The notes beneath the pieces are model-generated. The model was not told the DNA's origin. It did not search any database and saw nothing but the letters and a program-made list of their open reading frames with translations. DNA of 64,000 nt from Lunatimonas sp. (lineage in GTDB: Bacteria > Bacteroidota > Bacteroidia > Cytophagales > Cyclobacteriaceae), in contig NZ_JAFIEU010000051.1 in assembly GCF_020832325.1 (NCBI RefSeq), forward strand, positions 248,001-312,000, read 5' to 3'. The first letter of the stretch is position 1, and each line of letters begins with the position of its first letter. Shown here piece by piece: positions 16,126 to 25,592 of this stretch. A program made the translations under genes and the position numbers.

Positions 16126-17652
16126 ATGGCCGTCAAGAAAATCCAGTCAGCATTAATTTCGGTATTTTACAAAGATAATCTTGAACCTATCATTTCTTTA
16201 TTGAAGAAACATGGAGTGAAGATATATTCCACGGGCGGTACCCAAAAGTTTATCGAAGAGCAGGGGGGCACTGTCATACCGGTTGAAGAGTTGACAGGAT
16301 ATCCTTCTATTTTTGGCGGTCGGGTGAAGACACTTCATCCAAAGGTGTTCGGTGGGATTTTGCATCGCCGGGATGATGAGGGAGATGTTTCTCAGGCGGC
16401 GGAATATGACATTCCCGAAATTGACCTGGTAATTGTTGACTTGTATCCTTTTGAAGAAACGGTTGCGTCCGGAGCGAGTGAAGCCGACGTAATAGAAAAA
16501 ATCGACATTGGTGGGATATCGTTGATCCGTGCTGCGGCCAAAAACTTCCAAGATGTAGTGATAGTCGCGTCAAAGGATCAATACGGCGAGCTACAGGTAC
16601 TGCTGGAACAAAACGATGGAGCGACCACCTTGGAGAATAGAAGGTACTTCGCCGCCCAGGCATTTAAAGTGTCATCCCATTACGATACCCACATTTTCCG
16701 ATACTTCAATCAGGCGGAGGAGATACCAGCGCTGAAAATTAGCGAGACTCATGCTACCTCGCTCCGTTACGGTGAAAATCCCCATCAGAAGGCAGCGTTT
16801 TACGGAAAGTTAACCGATCTTTTTGATCAACTCAATGGCAAAGAGCTTTCATTCAATAACTTAGTGGATGTCGATGCCGCGGTGTCCCTGATTGAGGAGT
16901 TTGAGGGAGAGACGGCCTTTGCCATTCTAAAACATACCAATGCCTGTGGTGTGGCGGTAGCCTCCTCTGTGGCGGAGGCCTATGAAATGGCGTTTGCGGC
17001 AGATACGGTTTCCGCATTTGGCGGTGTACTGGTGACCAATCAGGCAGTAGATCTGGCTGCGGCGGAGGCGATGAAAGGACTATTCTTTGAGGTGTTGATA
17101 GCTCCTGAGTTTGCAGACGATGCTTTGGAGCTGTTGAAAGCTAAAAAGAACCGGATTTTGCTGAGACAGAAAATGCGCCTCTCCGGAACGGATCAGGTCA
17201 AGACGCTATTGAATGGTTTTGTGGTGCAGGACAGGGATCTGCGTACAGAAGGAAAACAAGACTTTAAAGTGGTTACCAAGGTGGCACCCTCCGAGGTGGA
17301 AATGGATGCCCTAGCATTTGCGCTGAAGGTATGTAAGCACACCAAGTCAAATACGATCGTATTGAGTAATCAAAACCAACTTTTTGCGAGCGGAGTAGGT
17401 CAGACATCCCGGGTGGACGCGCTACGTCAGGCCATCGAAAAGGCAGCTTCTTTTGGGTTTGACCTGAAAGGAGCCGTAATGGCGTCGGATGCTTTTTTCC
17501 CTTTTCCGGACTGTGTGGAAATTGCTGATCAGGCCGGCATTACGGCAGTGGTGCAGCCAGGCGGATCTATTAAGGATCAGGATAGTATCGATTATTGCGA
17601 CGCACACGGAATGAGTATGGTGATGACAGGTGTACGACATTTCAAACACTAA
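16126..17652 (+). CDS. purH: Bifunctional AICAR transformylase / IMP cyclohydrolase
   Basis: A 508-residue enzyme for the last two steps to IMP. The N-terminal IMP cyclohydrolase domain (about 1-190) has STGGTQKFIEEQGG and GGRVKTLHPKVFGGIL; the C-terminal formyltransferase domain begins around residue 200 with SLRYGENPHQKAAFYG and has the catalytic KHTNACG at about 269-275 (the family usually has KHTNPCG or a close variant) and a final DAFFPFPDCVEIA and GGSIKDQDSI. Full length. The mreB-rodA operon follows in the common Bacteroidota order. Confidence 0.96.
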   Translation: MAVKKIQSALISVFYKDNLEPIISLLKKHGVKIYSTGGTQKFIEEQGGTVIPVEELTGYPSIFGGRVKTLHPKVFGGILHRRDDEGDVSQAAEYDIPEIDLVIVDLYPFEETVASGASEADVIEKIDIGGISLIRAAAKNFQDVVIVASKDQYGELQVLLEQNDGATTLENRRYFAAQAFKVSSHYDTHIFRYFNQAEEIPALKISETHATSLRYGENPHQKAAFYGKLTDLFDQLNGKELSFNNLVDVDAAVSLIEEFEGETAFAILKHTNACGVAVASSVAEAYEMAFAADTVSAFGGVLVTNQAVDLAAAEAMKGLFFEVLIAPEFADDALELLKAKKNRILLRQKMRLSGTDQVKTLLNGFVVQDRDLRTEGKQDFKVVTKVAPSEVEMDALAFALKVCKHTKSNTIVLSNQNQLFASGVGQTSRVDALRQAIEKAASFGFDLKGAVMASDAFFPFPDCVEIADQAGITAVVQPGGSIKDQDSIDYCDAHGMSMVMTGVRHFKH

Positions 17653-17852
17653 GGCTTTCTAGCCCCAATAGGGGAGAAAATACTCGGACGACGGGAATAG
17701 CCATTGATTGATTTTCGTCGTCCTACTATTTGGACCCCTTTCAGGTGCAGCCAATAAGTGAGGACATAAATTTGTCCTTTTTTGCGTTATATAGAAACGA
17801 ATAGTACTAACTTTATCACATCAAACTAACCGAATACTAAGAGACTGACAAC
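17653..17852. other. purH-mreB intergenic region with two stem-loops
   Basis: A 200-base gap. Near the purH end is CCCC-AATA-GGGG (17663-17674). Then a 13-bp stem GGACGACGGGAAT / ATTTTCGTCGTCC (17686-17698 with 17711-17723, two G-T wobbles, 12-base loop). Neither is followed by a T-run, so they are not classical terminators. The mreB -7 element lies toward the right end. Confidence 0.6.
17808..17815 (+). promoter_or_regulatory. -7 box of the mreB operon
   Basis: TAACTTTA, seven of eight matches to TAnnTTTG, 37 bases before the mreB ATG. -33 box not clear. Confidence 0.4.
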
Positions 17853-18881
17853 ATGGGATTATTTGACTTTTTCTCCAGTGATATAGCCATAGATTTAGGG
17901 ACTGCAAATACGCTAATCATACATAAAGAGAAAATCGTGGTAGATGAACCTTCCATCATCGCTATCGACAAAACCAATAACCGGGTACTCGCCGTGGGAA
18001 CAGAGGCAATGAACATGCACGAAAAGACCCACGAGAATATCAAGACGATCCGTCCACTAAAGGACGGGGTGATCGCAGACTTCTACGCTGCCGAGCAGAT
18101 GATCCGCGGGATGATCAAGATGATCCCCGGGCATAAAAAAGGCCTTTTCCCCCAGTCCCATCGAATGGTAATCTGCATCCCATCCGGTATTACAGAGGTG
18201 GAAAAAAGAGCGGTTAGAGATTCCGCAGAGCACGCTGGAGCCAAAGAAGTGTACATGATCTTCGAACCCATCGCGGCGGCGATAGGGATCGATATCGACA
18301 TCGAAAAGCCCGTGGGCTCCATGATCGTGGATATAGGCGGTGGAACAACCGAGATTGCATTGATTGCGCTTTCAGGTATTGTGGCCGACCAATCTATACG
18401 GGTAGCAGGGGATACCTTTACCAAAGATATACTGGATTACATGAGGCGTCAGCACAATCTGCTGATCGGAGAGCGTTCTGCTGAAAAGGTAAAAATCGCT
18501 ATCGGCTCCGCACTGACCGAGTTGGAGGATGCTCCTGAGGACTACGAAATACGGGGGCGTGACCTGATGACCGGCATACCCAAGGTAATCAAGGTGTCTT
18601 ATTCCGAGATAGCTTTTGCGTTGGACAAGTCAGTATCTAAGATCGAAGAAGCGGTGTTGAAGGCGTTGGAAATTGCGCCGCCGGAGTTGTCGGCTGACAT
18701 TTATGATAACGGTATTCACCTTACGGGAGGTGGGGCCCTACTGAAAGGTCTGGACAAACGACTGCATCAGAAGACCAAGCTTCCCATACACATCGCAGAG
18801 GATCCCCTCAGGGCGGTGGTAAGAGGTACAGGCAAAGCCCTAAAAAACCTGAATGCTTACAGAACCGTGCTGATGTCCTGA
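17853..18881 (+). CDS. mreB: Rod shape-determining protein MreB
   Basis: A 342-residue bacterial actin that forms membrane-associated filaments steering the cell-elongation machinery. The ATP phosphate-1 loop is IAIDLGTANT (11-20), phosphate-2 is IVDIGGGTTEIAL near residue 160 and the adenosine motif is LTGGGALLKGLDK near residue 290. The start MGLFDFFSSD matches the amphipathic N-terminus of the family. First gene of mreB-mreC-mreD-mrdA-rodA. Confidence 0.96.
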   Translation: MGLFDFFSSDIAIDLGTANTLIIHKEKIVVDEPSIIAIDKTNNRVLAVGTEAMNMHEKTHENIKTIRPLKDGVIADFYAAEQMIRGMIKMIPGHKKGLFPQSHRMVICIPSGITEVEKRAVRDSAEHAGAKEVYMIFEPIAAAIGIDIDIEKPVGSMIVDIGGGTTEIALIALSGIVADQSIRVAGDTFTKDILDYMRRQHNLLIGERSAEKVKIAIGSALTELEDAPEDYEIRGRDLMTGIPKVIKVSYSEIAFALDKSVSKIEEAVLKALEIAPPELSADIYDNGIHLTGGGALLKGLDKRLHQKTKLPIHIAEDPLRAVVRGTGKALKNLNAYRTVLMS

Positions 18882-18888
18882 TGAATGC

Positions 18889-19728
18889 ATGCGACGAATA
18901 TTACTCTTTCTATACAGCCTCCGGGCGTTTATCTTATTCGTTTTTCTGGAGTTTGTCGCTATCTGGCTGATCGTAAACAACCACTCTCGGCAAGGAGCGG
19001 TTTTTTTGAATAGTTCTGGCCAGGTGACAGGAACCCTGCTGAATACGAAAAACAATTTTCTGGAGTACTTTTACCTAGGTTCCATCAACGAGGCACTGTC
19101 GGAAAAGAATGCGCGTCTGCTGAAGAAGCTGGAGTATACTATGCCGCTTCAGGATACCGTATTCTTTGAGCTGGATTCGTCTTTTGCACACAGTTTTGAT
19201 TTTTGGTCGGCCAAGGTAATCAACAATTCGTTGCACCTAAACCAGAATTACATCACACTAAATAAGGGACGTAATCAAGGCCTTCGGGTCGGTATGGGGG
19301 TGTTTAACGAACAGGGAGTTATTGGAAGGGTTAATGGGATTTCGGGCAATTTTTCCACCGTGATATCCCTGCTGCATACAGATTTACTGATTTCTTCCAA
19401 GATCAAGCGAACCGACGTATTTGGTAGCACCAATTGGGACGGAGTTAATCCCCAACGTGCCAAGCTCCTGTATGTGCCCAGGCACGTAGAGGTCGAAGTG
19501 GGGGATACGGTGGTTACTTCCGGGTTTAATGCGACCTTTCCGGAAGGTATTCCGATCGGGGTGATCACGCAGGTGGCCTCTGGTTCGGAGACCAACTACT
19601 TGGACATATTTCTGGAGTTTACCACCGATTTTTCCCGACTTTCCTATGTGTATTTGGTCGAAAATACCATGCGGGAGGAGCTAGATTCCTTACATCGTCA
19701 ACAAAATACACAAACAGATGACCGGTAG
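18889..19728 (+). CDS. mreC: Rod shape-determining protein MreC
   Basis: A 279-residue bitopic membrane protein with one N-terminal transmembrane helix (residues about 6-28, YSLRAFILFVFLEFVAIWLI), a short coiled-coil (SINEALSEKNARLLKKLEY) and two periplasmic beta domains containing LNKGRNQGLRVGMGVFNEQG and GDTVVTSGFNATFPEGIPIG. It links MreB to PBP2 and RodA. It starts 7 bases after mreB and overlaps mreD by 11 bases. Confidence 0.94.
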   Translation: MRRILLFLYSLRAFILFVFLEFVAIWLIVNNHSRQGAVFLNSSGQVTGTLLNTKNNFLEYFYLGSINEALSEKNARLLKKLEYTMPLQDTVFFELDSSFAHSFDFWSAKVINNSLHLNQNYITLNKGRNQGLRVGMGVFNEQGVIGRVNGISGNFSTVISLLHTDLLISSKIKRTDVFGSTNWDGVNPQRAKLLYVPRHVEVEVGDTVVTSGFNATFPEGIPIGVITQVASGSETNYLDIFLEFTTDFSRLSYVYLVENTMREELDSLHRQQNTQTDDR

Positions 19729-20239
19729 CATTATCCTTAGAGCCGTTTTTGGACTGGTGCTGTATTTTTTGGTACAGGTCTTTGTGCTGAAGGACATTGT
19801 ATTGTTCGGTGAAGCTTTCTGCTTCTTGTATTTGTTTGCGCTGCTATTGCTTCCTTTGGAAGTAAAGACGATTCCGTTGATGCTGATGGCGTTTTTGTTT
19901 GGTTTGGGCATTGATGCGTTTTACGATACCACGGGCATGCATGCCGCCAGTTTGGTGTTGATCACGTTTATTAGAAGCGCTTGGGTCAATGCCAACACGC
20001 CTAGAGGTGGGTACGAGGAGAATGTGCCCCCCACTGTGTTGAATATGGGACTGATTTGGTTTACCGCTTATGCGTTGCCGTTGGTGTTGCTTCACCATCT
20101 GGTATTTTTTTATATCGATATGGCAGGAATAGAAACCATCAAGCCACTTGTTACAAAAGTATTGAGCAGTACATTTTTTACCTTTATATTCGGTCTGATT
20201 GTTCAGTTGTTGTTTTACCAGAGAAAGAGAGGGATTTAA
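19718..20239 (+). CDS. mreD: Rod shape-determining protein MreD-like
   Basis: A 173-residue hydrophobic protein with about five or six transmembrane segments, identified by position between mreC and mrdA and by overall shape; MreD sequences are poorly conserved. The motif GLGIDAFYDTTGMHAAS in the middle is typical of Bacteroidota MreD. It overlaps mreC by 11 bases and its stop codon shares one base with the mrdA ATG, showing translational coupling. Confidence 0.88.
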   Translation: MTGSIILRAVFGLVLYFLVQVFVLKDIVLFGEAFCFLYLFALLLLPLEVKTIPLMLMAFLFGLGIDAFYDTTGMHAASLVLITFIRSAWVNANTPRGGYEENVPPTVLNMGLIWFTAYALPLVLLHHLVFFYIDMAGIETIKPLVTKVLSSTFFTFIFGLIVQLLFYQRKRGI

Positions 20240-22041
20240 TGAGAAACCAAAGGCCTTTTGTCATCGGCGTAGTGATCGTGCTGGTAGGGCTGGTATTGCT
20301 CACTAAGTTGTTTCTTATTCAGGTAACCGACGATTCTTATATCCGGAAAGCGGAACGAAACGCCATACAACGGATCGTGGATCACCCTTATCGCGGTTTG
20401 ATCTACGATAGAAACAACCGGCTCCTGGTTTTCAACAACCCGATTTTTGACCTGATGGTAATCCCGAAGGAGTTTGCGGTAAGGGATACCCTTCAGTTTT
20501 GTGAATTTTTCAACATCCCGAAAGAAACGCTAATTGAAAACCTTCAAGCTGCTAAAACCTATTCTTGGGTGAAGCCTTCCCCTTTGATCCGACAGATATC
20601 CATTGAGGATTTTGCTAGGATTCAGGACTACCTGATTGATTATCGCGGTGTGTTTGTGATGAGTAGAGCTGTAAGGTCTTACCCCCAACCCAGTGCGGCT
20701 AACGCCTTGGGATATATTGGAGAAATTAGTGCTGCACAGTTGGAGCGTGAAGGAAACAGCTATTACCGACAGGGAGATTACGTAGGCTTAAGTGGCTTGG
20801 AGGCTTATTACGAACCCGAGCTTCGTGGACGTAAGGGGGTGAAATACCGCATGGTGAACGTACGAGGAGTCGACAAGGGCCCCTTCAAGGAAGGCGAATT
20901 GGACACCCTATCCATAGCTGGAAATAATCTGCAAAGTACCATTGACCTAGACCTCCAATTGTATGGGGAAATGCTGATGGCCGGTAAGCGCGGTTCGGTG
21001 GTGGCGATTGAACCAAAGACAGGGGAGATTCTATCGATCATTTCGGCTCCTTCCTACGATCCCAATATGCTGACCGGCTCTCGGTTTGGCGAAAATTACT
21101 CCAAGCTCAACCAAGATGGGAATAAGCCACTATTTAACAGGCCTATTATGGCCATGTACCCACCGGGCTCGATTTTTAAAATCGTGCAGTCACTCGTGGG
21201 CCTTCAAGAGGGTATTTTATCTCCAAACACCACTTTTTCATGTAACCGTTCGCTCGTAGCGTGCCACAACCATCCCAGTCCAGTAAACCTGTTTGGTGCC
21301 ATCCGGAATTCATGCAATCCATACTACCACCAGGCATTTCGGATGATGATTAATAGGGAGGTTTCTTCGAATACGTTTCGGGACACGCAGATAGGGCTAG
21401 ACAAATGGCGTGAGTCGGTGATGAAATTTGGTCTTGGGGATCGACTGGGAGTCGATATAAACGGCGAAAAAGGAGGGTCTATCCCGTCCAGTCAATTGTA
21501 TAACCGTGTCTACGGAGACGGTCGTTGGAAGTATTCTACGATCTACTCCCTTTCTATCGGGCAGGGAGAGATGTTAGTCACCCCCTTGCAGATGGCCAAT
21601 TTGGCGGCTATCTTCGCCAACAAAGGGCACTACTTTATTCCGCATCTAATCAAGGCCGTTGATGGAGACAGCACCCGGATTCCCGAAAAATTCCGGGAAA
21701 AGCAATATACTGGCGTAGATGAGCGCCATTTTGATCTTATTCAGGATGCCATGCAGGAAGCTCTATCCGGAACCGCTGCGCGTGCTATCGTCAGGGATAT
21801 TGCCATCGCAGGCAAAACCGGTACGGCCCAAAACCCTAGTGGGGAGGATCATTCGGTTTTTATTGCCTTTGCCCCCAAAGAAGACCCGCAAATTGCCGTG
21901 GCAGTGTACGTGGAAAATGCCGGATGGGGTGGACGGGCCGCTGCCAGTACGGCCAGTTTGATGATCGAAAAATACTTAAGAGGGCACATTACCCGGCCGG
22001 CACTGGAGCAATACGTGTTGGAAGGAAATTTTATCTACTGA
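20239..22041 (+). CDS. mrdA: Penicillin-binding protein 2 (peptidoglycan transpeptidase)
   Basis: A 600-residue class B penicillin-binding protein of the elongasome. One transmembrane helix near residues 7-28, a pedestal domain with the conserved RGLIYDRNN (52-60), and a transpeptidase domain with the three active-site motifs: serine S311 in PPGSIFK, SCN at 358-360 and KTG at 526-528. The start ATG overlaps the mreD stop by one base; the open frame continues upstream inside mreD but the conserved protein begins MRNQRPFVIG. Partner of RodA encoded next. Confidence 0.95.
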   Translation: MRNQRPFVIGVVIVLVGLVLLTKLFLIQVTDDSYIRKAERNAIQRIVDHPYRGLIYDRNNRLLVFNNPIFDLMVIPKEFAVRDTLQFCEFFNIPKETLIENLQAAKTYSWVKPSPLIRQISIEDFARIQDYLIDYRGVFVMSRAVRSYPQPSAANALGYIGEISAAQLEREGNSYYRQGDYVGLSGLEAYYEPELRGRKGVKYRMVNVRGVDKGPFKEGELDTLSIAGNNLQSTIDLDLQLYGEMLMAGKRGSVVAIEPKTGEILSIISAPSYDPNMLTGSRFGENYSKLNQDGNKPLFNRPIMAMYPPGSIFKIVQSLVGLQEGILSPNTTFSCNRSLVACHNHPSPVNLFGAIRNSCNPYYHQAFRMMINREVSSNTFRDTQIGLDKWRESVMKFGLGDRLGVDINGEKGGSIPSSQLYNRVYGDGRWKYSTIYSLSIGQGEMLVTPLQMANLAAIFANKGHYFIPHLIKAVDGDSTRIPEKFREKQYTGVDERHFDLIQDAMQEALSGTAARAIVRDIAIAGKTGTAQNPSGEDHSVFIAFAPKEDPQIAVAVYVENAGWGGRAAASTASLMIEKYLRGHITRPALEQYVLEGNFIY

Positions 22042-22042
22042 A

Positions 22043-23317
22043 TTGAGAGGCAACGAACAGCTATTACGAAAACTTGATTGGCCCACGATAGGCCTTTATG
22101 CCCTGTTAGTTATGGTTGGCTGGATAAATATCTATGCAGCAGTATACGATGAACAACAGGTAAAAAGTATTTTCGACTTTTCTATCAATTCCGGCAAGCA
22201 GTTGGTTTGGATTGGTACGGCAGTGGTGCTGATCACTCTCATCTTGGTGGCTGATTACAGGTTGTTTGAAAACTTAAGCCTCATACTCTACGGGATTTTT
22301 GTTGTTATTCTGCTTTTGACGCCATTTATTGGTAAGGAGATCAATGGTCAGCGGGCATGGTTTGAAATTGGGGCTTTTCGACTCCAGCCGGCGGAGTTTG
22401 CGAAATTTGCCACGGCCCTAGCGCTTGCTAAGTTTATGGAAGCACCTACCTTTGACCTGACGCAGGGTAAGTTTCAGATCAGGGCATTGGCCATCATTGG
22501 TTTGCCGGTAGCCCTCATCATGCTTCAGCCGGATACCGGCACGGCCATGGTGTACAGTGCATTTTTGATCATGTTGTATCGAGAAGGGATGCCCCAGCGG
22601 TATTATATCCTAGCCATCAGTTTGTTAGTGATCACGCTCGCGGCCATAGCCGTGGAGAATAATCTCTACCTAGCAGCAGGCATTGTGGGCATGTTTGTAC
22701 TGTTTTTTTTCTTAGGGAAGAAGAACTGGCAGCGCTTGGTGTCCCTTTTATTGCTATCCATAGCCTTTGTGGCGTATACCTACAGCATCGATTATGTGGT
22801 GGGAAAATTGCCTGAACACCAGCAAAACCGGATCATGGTACTATTTGATCCGGATATTGATCCTTTGGGAGTCGGGTGGAACGTGACGCAATCAAAAATA
22901 GCCATTGGCTCTGGAGGTTTGGTAGGGAAAGGCTACTTGGAAGGTACCCAAACTAAGTTTGACTTTGTGCCAGAGCAGCATACGGATTTTATTTTCTGTA
23001 CGCTGGGTGAGGAGTTCGGATGGTTGGGAAGTTTGATGGTAATTGGCTTATTTGTAGGGTTATTGATACGCCTGGTGTTTTTGGCAGAGCGCCAGAAAAC
23101 CCGCTTTTCGCGTGTGTATGGTTATTGTGTGGTGTCTATTCTGTTCTTTCATTTTGCGATTAATATTGCCATGACGGTGGGATTGTTTCCGGTAGTGGGT
23201 ATCCCTTTACCTTTCTTCAGTTATGGTGGTTCTTCGCTCTGGTCATTCACCATATTGCTGTTTATCTTTTTGAAGCTTGATTCGCATCGAATTCAGATTT
23301 TGGGTAGATTATCTTAA
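22043..23317 (+). CDS. rodA: Rod shape-determining protein RodA, SEDS glycosyltransferase
   Basis: A 424-residue SEDS membrane protein with about ten helices that polymerizes lipid II into glycan strands together with PBP2. Family motifs: INGQRAWFEIGAFRLQPAEF in the first third, MLQPDTGTAMVY in the middle, and FVPEQHTDFIFCTLGEEFG then GIPLPFFSYGGSSLW near the end. The TTG start is 1 base after the mrdA stop codon; no ATG is placed better. Last gene of the elongation operon. Confidence 0.94.
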   Translation: MRGNEQLLRKLDWPTIGLYALLVMVGWINIYAAVYDEQQVKSIFDFSINSGKQLVWIGTAVVLITLILVADYRLFENLSLILYGIFVVILLLTPFIGKEINGQRAWFEIGAFRLQPAEFAKFATALALAKFMEAPTFDLTQGKFQIRALAIIGLPVALIMLQPDTGTAMVYSAFLIMLYREGMPQRYYILAISLLVITLAAIAVENNLYLAAGIVGMFVLFFFLGKKNWQRLVSLLLLSIAFVAYTYSIDYVVGKLPEHQQNRIMVLFDPDIDPLGVGWNVTQSKIAIGSGGLVGKGYLEGTQTKFDFVPEQHTDFIFCTLGEEFGWLGSLMVIGLFVGLLIRLVFLAERQKTRFSRVYGYCVVSILFFHFAINIAMTVGLFPVVGIPLPFFSYGGSSLWSFTILLFIFLKLDSHRIQILGRLS

Positions 23318-23404
23318 GATTTCTTAAATTAGGATAAAATTTAATAACTTTTCTTCGCCCTGCGAGTATACCCAAACACATAGGGTAACTAAATTTTACT
23401 AACG

Positions 23405-24187
23405 ATGATAAAGAAGGTTTTTGGATTGGGCTTTTTGATGCTGTGGGCCGTCGCCGCGTGTCAGCAGAAGGCCACCACGATGCAGCAGACATTGCCAATA
23501 GGCGATACGAGCCGAAATGCCTTGGATTGGGACGGAACCTACTCCGGGATGGTGCCTTGTGCAGATTGTGAAGGGATACTTACGGTGTTAGAATTGACGA
23601 AGGAGGAAACCTACACGCTGAAAAGAACCTACGTTGGCAAAGACCCCAAAGCGTACCTCACGGAAGGCCGCTTTGCCTGGAATGAGCTTGGAAACATCAT
23701 CACCTTGGATGGCATAGAACAGGGACCCAATAGGTACTTGGTAGGCGAAAACCAGCTGTTTCAGCTGGATATGGAAGGTAATCGTATTACAGGTGCGTTA
23801 GCCGACAACTATGTGTTGAGAAAAGGCGAACAAACGGTCGAAGACCCGCTGCTAGGGAAAAAATGGGTATTGAAGCAGGTGATGGGCAAAGACCTGCCAG
23901 AAAATGAAGCCATTTTTATCCAGTTCGAGCCAGGTAGTAGCCGAGTCCTTGGTTTTGGCGGATGCAATCAGTTTTTTGGAAATTATGAGTTAAAGGAAGG
24001 ATGGCGCATACAACTTTCTCAAATTGGACGTACGCAAAAGCTTTGTCAGGAAATGCAGGAGATAGAAGACCGATTTTTTGAAGCGTTGGAAAATGCAGAT
24101 AATTATTCGCTCAATGATGAAGGCGACGTGCTTTCCTTGAATAAGGCCAGAATGGCCCCGTTGTTACGGTTTGAAATAGGCACCTAA
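23405..24187 (+). CDS. Lipoprotein with NlpE-like and META domains
   Basis: A 260-residue lipoprotein. The signal MIKKVFGLGFLMLWAVAAC ends in lipobox cysteine C19. Residues about 41-140 resemble the NlpE N-terminal domain, including DGTYSGMVPCADCEGILTVL with the CxxC pair C52/C55 that in NlpE is linked to copper and envelope-stress sensing. Residues about 145-255 form a META (HslJ-like) domain with LLGKKWVLKQV and GFGGCNQFFGNYEL. The fusion is frequent in Bacteroidota; function is envelope stress by analogy only. It stands alone 87 bases after rodA. Confidence 0.85.
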   Translation: MIKKVFGLGFLMLWAVAACQQKATTMQQTLPIGDTSRNALDWDGTYSGMVPCADCEGILTVLELTKEETYTLKRTYVGKDPKAYLTEGRFAWNELGNIITLDGIEQGPNRYLVGENQLFQLDMEGNRITGALADNYVLRKGEQTVEDPLLGKKWVLKQVMGKDLPENEAIFIQFEPGSSRVLGFGGCNQFFGNYELKEGWRIQLSQIGRTQKLCQEMQEIEDRFFEALENADNYSLNDEGDVLSLNKARMAPLLRFEIGT

Positions 24188-24407
24188 ACAGTTCTTTGAT
24201 CCATGTACTTAAGGTGGAGGGCATATCCATTCTAGGGGTTGACTACCTGCGCGGTTTAGGGATAATCTCAAGGTTGCGAAAAAATTGGTGGTCTGATTGA
24301 AGGCTTTTAGGGTTAAACAAAGTTAAATTTTTCATTTTTTGACCTGTATTGGTTTTTATATTCGGCAAAAATTCCTAAATTTTTAGTCTCAATAAATCTT
24401 AAGCGTT
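24188..24407. other. Intergenic region before the DUF4221 cluster
   Basis: A 220-base AT-rich gap. It contains no convincing open frame, terminator with T-run, or perfect TAnnTTTG box; a loose TAAATTTT at about 24374-24381 is the only promoter-like string near the DUF4221 start. Confidence 0.4.
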
Positions 24408-25592
24408 ATGAAACATGTCGTTTTTCTGTTAACCTTAGTTGTTTTTGTGGGATGTGGAGGGGAGCATGGAGGTGGAGACGATGCGCTCCGATTTGATATT
24501 GCGATTGACACCGTGATGATCAATCCGGGTCAGGAGATATTGTTTCTGAATGCAGGATTATATGGAGCGGTCCTTAGTAACGACAAGAAACATCTCTATA
24601 ATTTTAATCACACGGAGTTTTCCATCGAAAAAATAGACTTAGAAAGTCTAGCCTTCGAGCGGAAAATCGAGATTTCCAAGGAGGGGCCAAATGGCGTAGG
24701 ACAGTACTTTATGGGTATACTCCCCCTTGATGAAGAAAAACTACTCTTCAGATGCTACCGGCAGGACAATGTTTTGGACTGGGAAGCAAAGAAGCTTCGC
24801 CAATTTGATTTCACGAAGATAGGGGACGATGAAAATAAGGTAACTGAAGAAGAGAACTTTTATTCTCTTGTCCGCATGGATGACGGTCTGGAATCCTTTT
24901 TGGGTTTAGCAAACCGGTATAGGGAAAAAATTACAACTGCAGTTCATGTTAATTTAACTTCGAATTCAGCCAAACGTTATGAAATACCACTGTTTGAAAA
25001 AGCTAAGAAGTTTCAAGTCGAGATTGGTGACGGGGGGTCATTCGGAGTGCAGTCATATTTGGTTAAGGAAGGAGGAAAGGCGATTGTATGTTCGGAAATA
25101 TCTAGCGACATGTATGTATACAATCCAGAATCAGATTCTTTTGAAGCATATACCTACCTCAGTGAGCTCACGGCCGCGGAAAAGACCGGGACTTATCCGG
25201 CAACGGTCGGTGGCATAGAAGACCTTGCTCCTGTGTATCGAAGGATGCAGGAGGAGATTGCATTTATGCCACCACACTGGGATGAGATTAATGAGGTTTT
25301 TTATAGGTTTTCCTTTATCTCAGTCTTTGATGATTCCGTGGAGCAGCCCGAGAATAGCCCGATACCTCGAGCAACTGGAGCCAAGGTTTACCTTTCTGTA
25401 TATGATAAAGATTTAAACTTGATAGCGGAGTCTTTTATGCCGATGTTAAATGCCCGACCAGCGTTTCATTTTGCAAAAGACGGGAAATTGTGGATGTTTG
25501 AGAATATTGAAGATGAGATGGGTTTTGTCAGCTTTTTGATTTCAGATTTGGGAACTGTCCAATCTGAAATCCACAATCCACCCACAAAATGA
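24408..25592 (+). CDS. DUF4221 family lipoprotein, copy 1
   Basis: A 394-residue lipoprotein of the Bacteroidota-specific DUF4221 family; function unknown. Signal peptide with lipobox cysteine C16 (LVVFVGC). Conserved blocks shared with the three following genes: INPGQEILFLN (38-48), HLYNFN, IEKIDLESL, KEGPNGVG (91-98), a central FEKAKKFQVEIGDGGSFG, LTAAEKTGTYP, PPHWDEINEVFYRFS, LSVYDKDLNLIAES and KDGKLWMFENIEDEMGFV. The pattern of short repeated strand-rich blocks suggests a beta-propeller-like fold (inference). Unlike the others it carries a 13-residue tail after ISDL, encoded by a heptad repeat, and its end overlaps the next start (ATGA). Confidence 0.85.
   Translation: MKHVVFLLTLVVFVGCGGEHGGGDDALRFDIAIDTVMINPGQEILFLNAGLYGAVLSNDKKHLYNFNHTEFSIEKIDLESLAFERKIEISKEGPNGVGQYFMGILPLDEEKLLFRCYRQDNVLDWEAKKLRQFDFTKIGDDENKVTEEENFYSLVRMDDGLESFLGLANRYREKITTAVHVNLTSNSAKRYEIPLFEKAKKFQVEIGDGGSFGVQSYLVKEGGKAIVCSEISSDMYVYNPESDSFEAYTYLSELTAAEKTGTYPATVGGIEDLAPVYRRMQEEIAFMPPHWDEINEVFYRFSFISVFDDSVEQPENSPIPRATGAKVYLSVYDKDLNLIAESFMPMLNARPAFHFAKDGKLWMFENIEDEMGFVSFLISDLGTVQSEIHNPPTK
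25538..25580. repeat. Heptad inverted repeat at the end of DUF4221 copy 1
   Basis: Left arm GATTTCA GATTTGG and right arm AATCTG AAATCCA CAATCCA, all in 7-base steps. GATTTCAGATT (25538-25548) and AATCTGAAATC (25561-25571) form a perfect 11-bp inverted repeat with a 12-base loop. It lies inside the coding end of copy 1. Confidence 0.75.
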
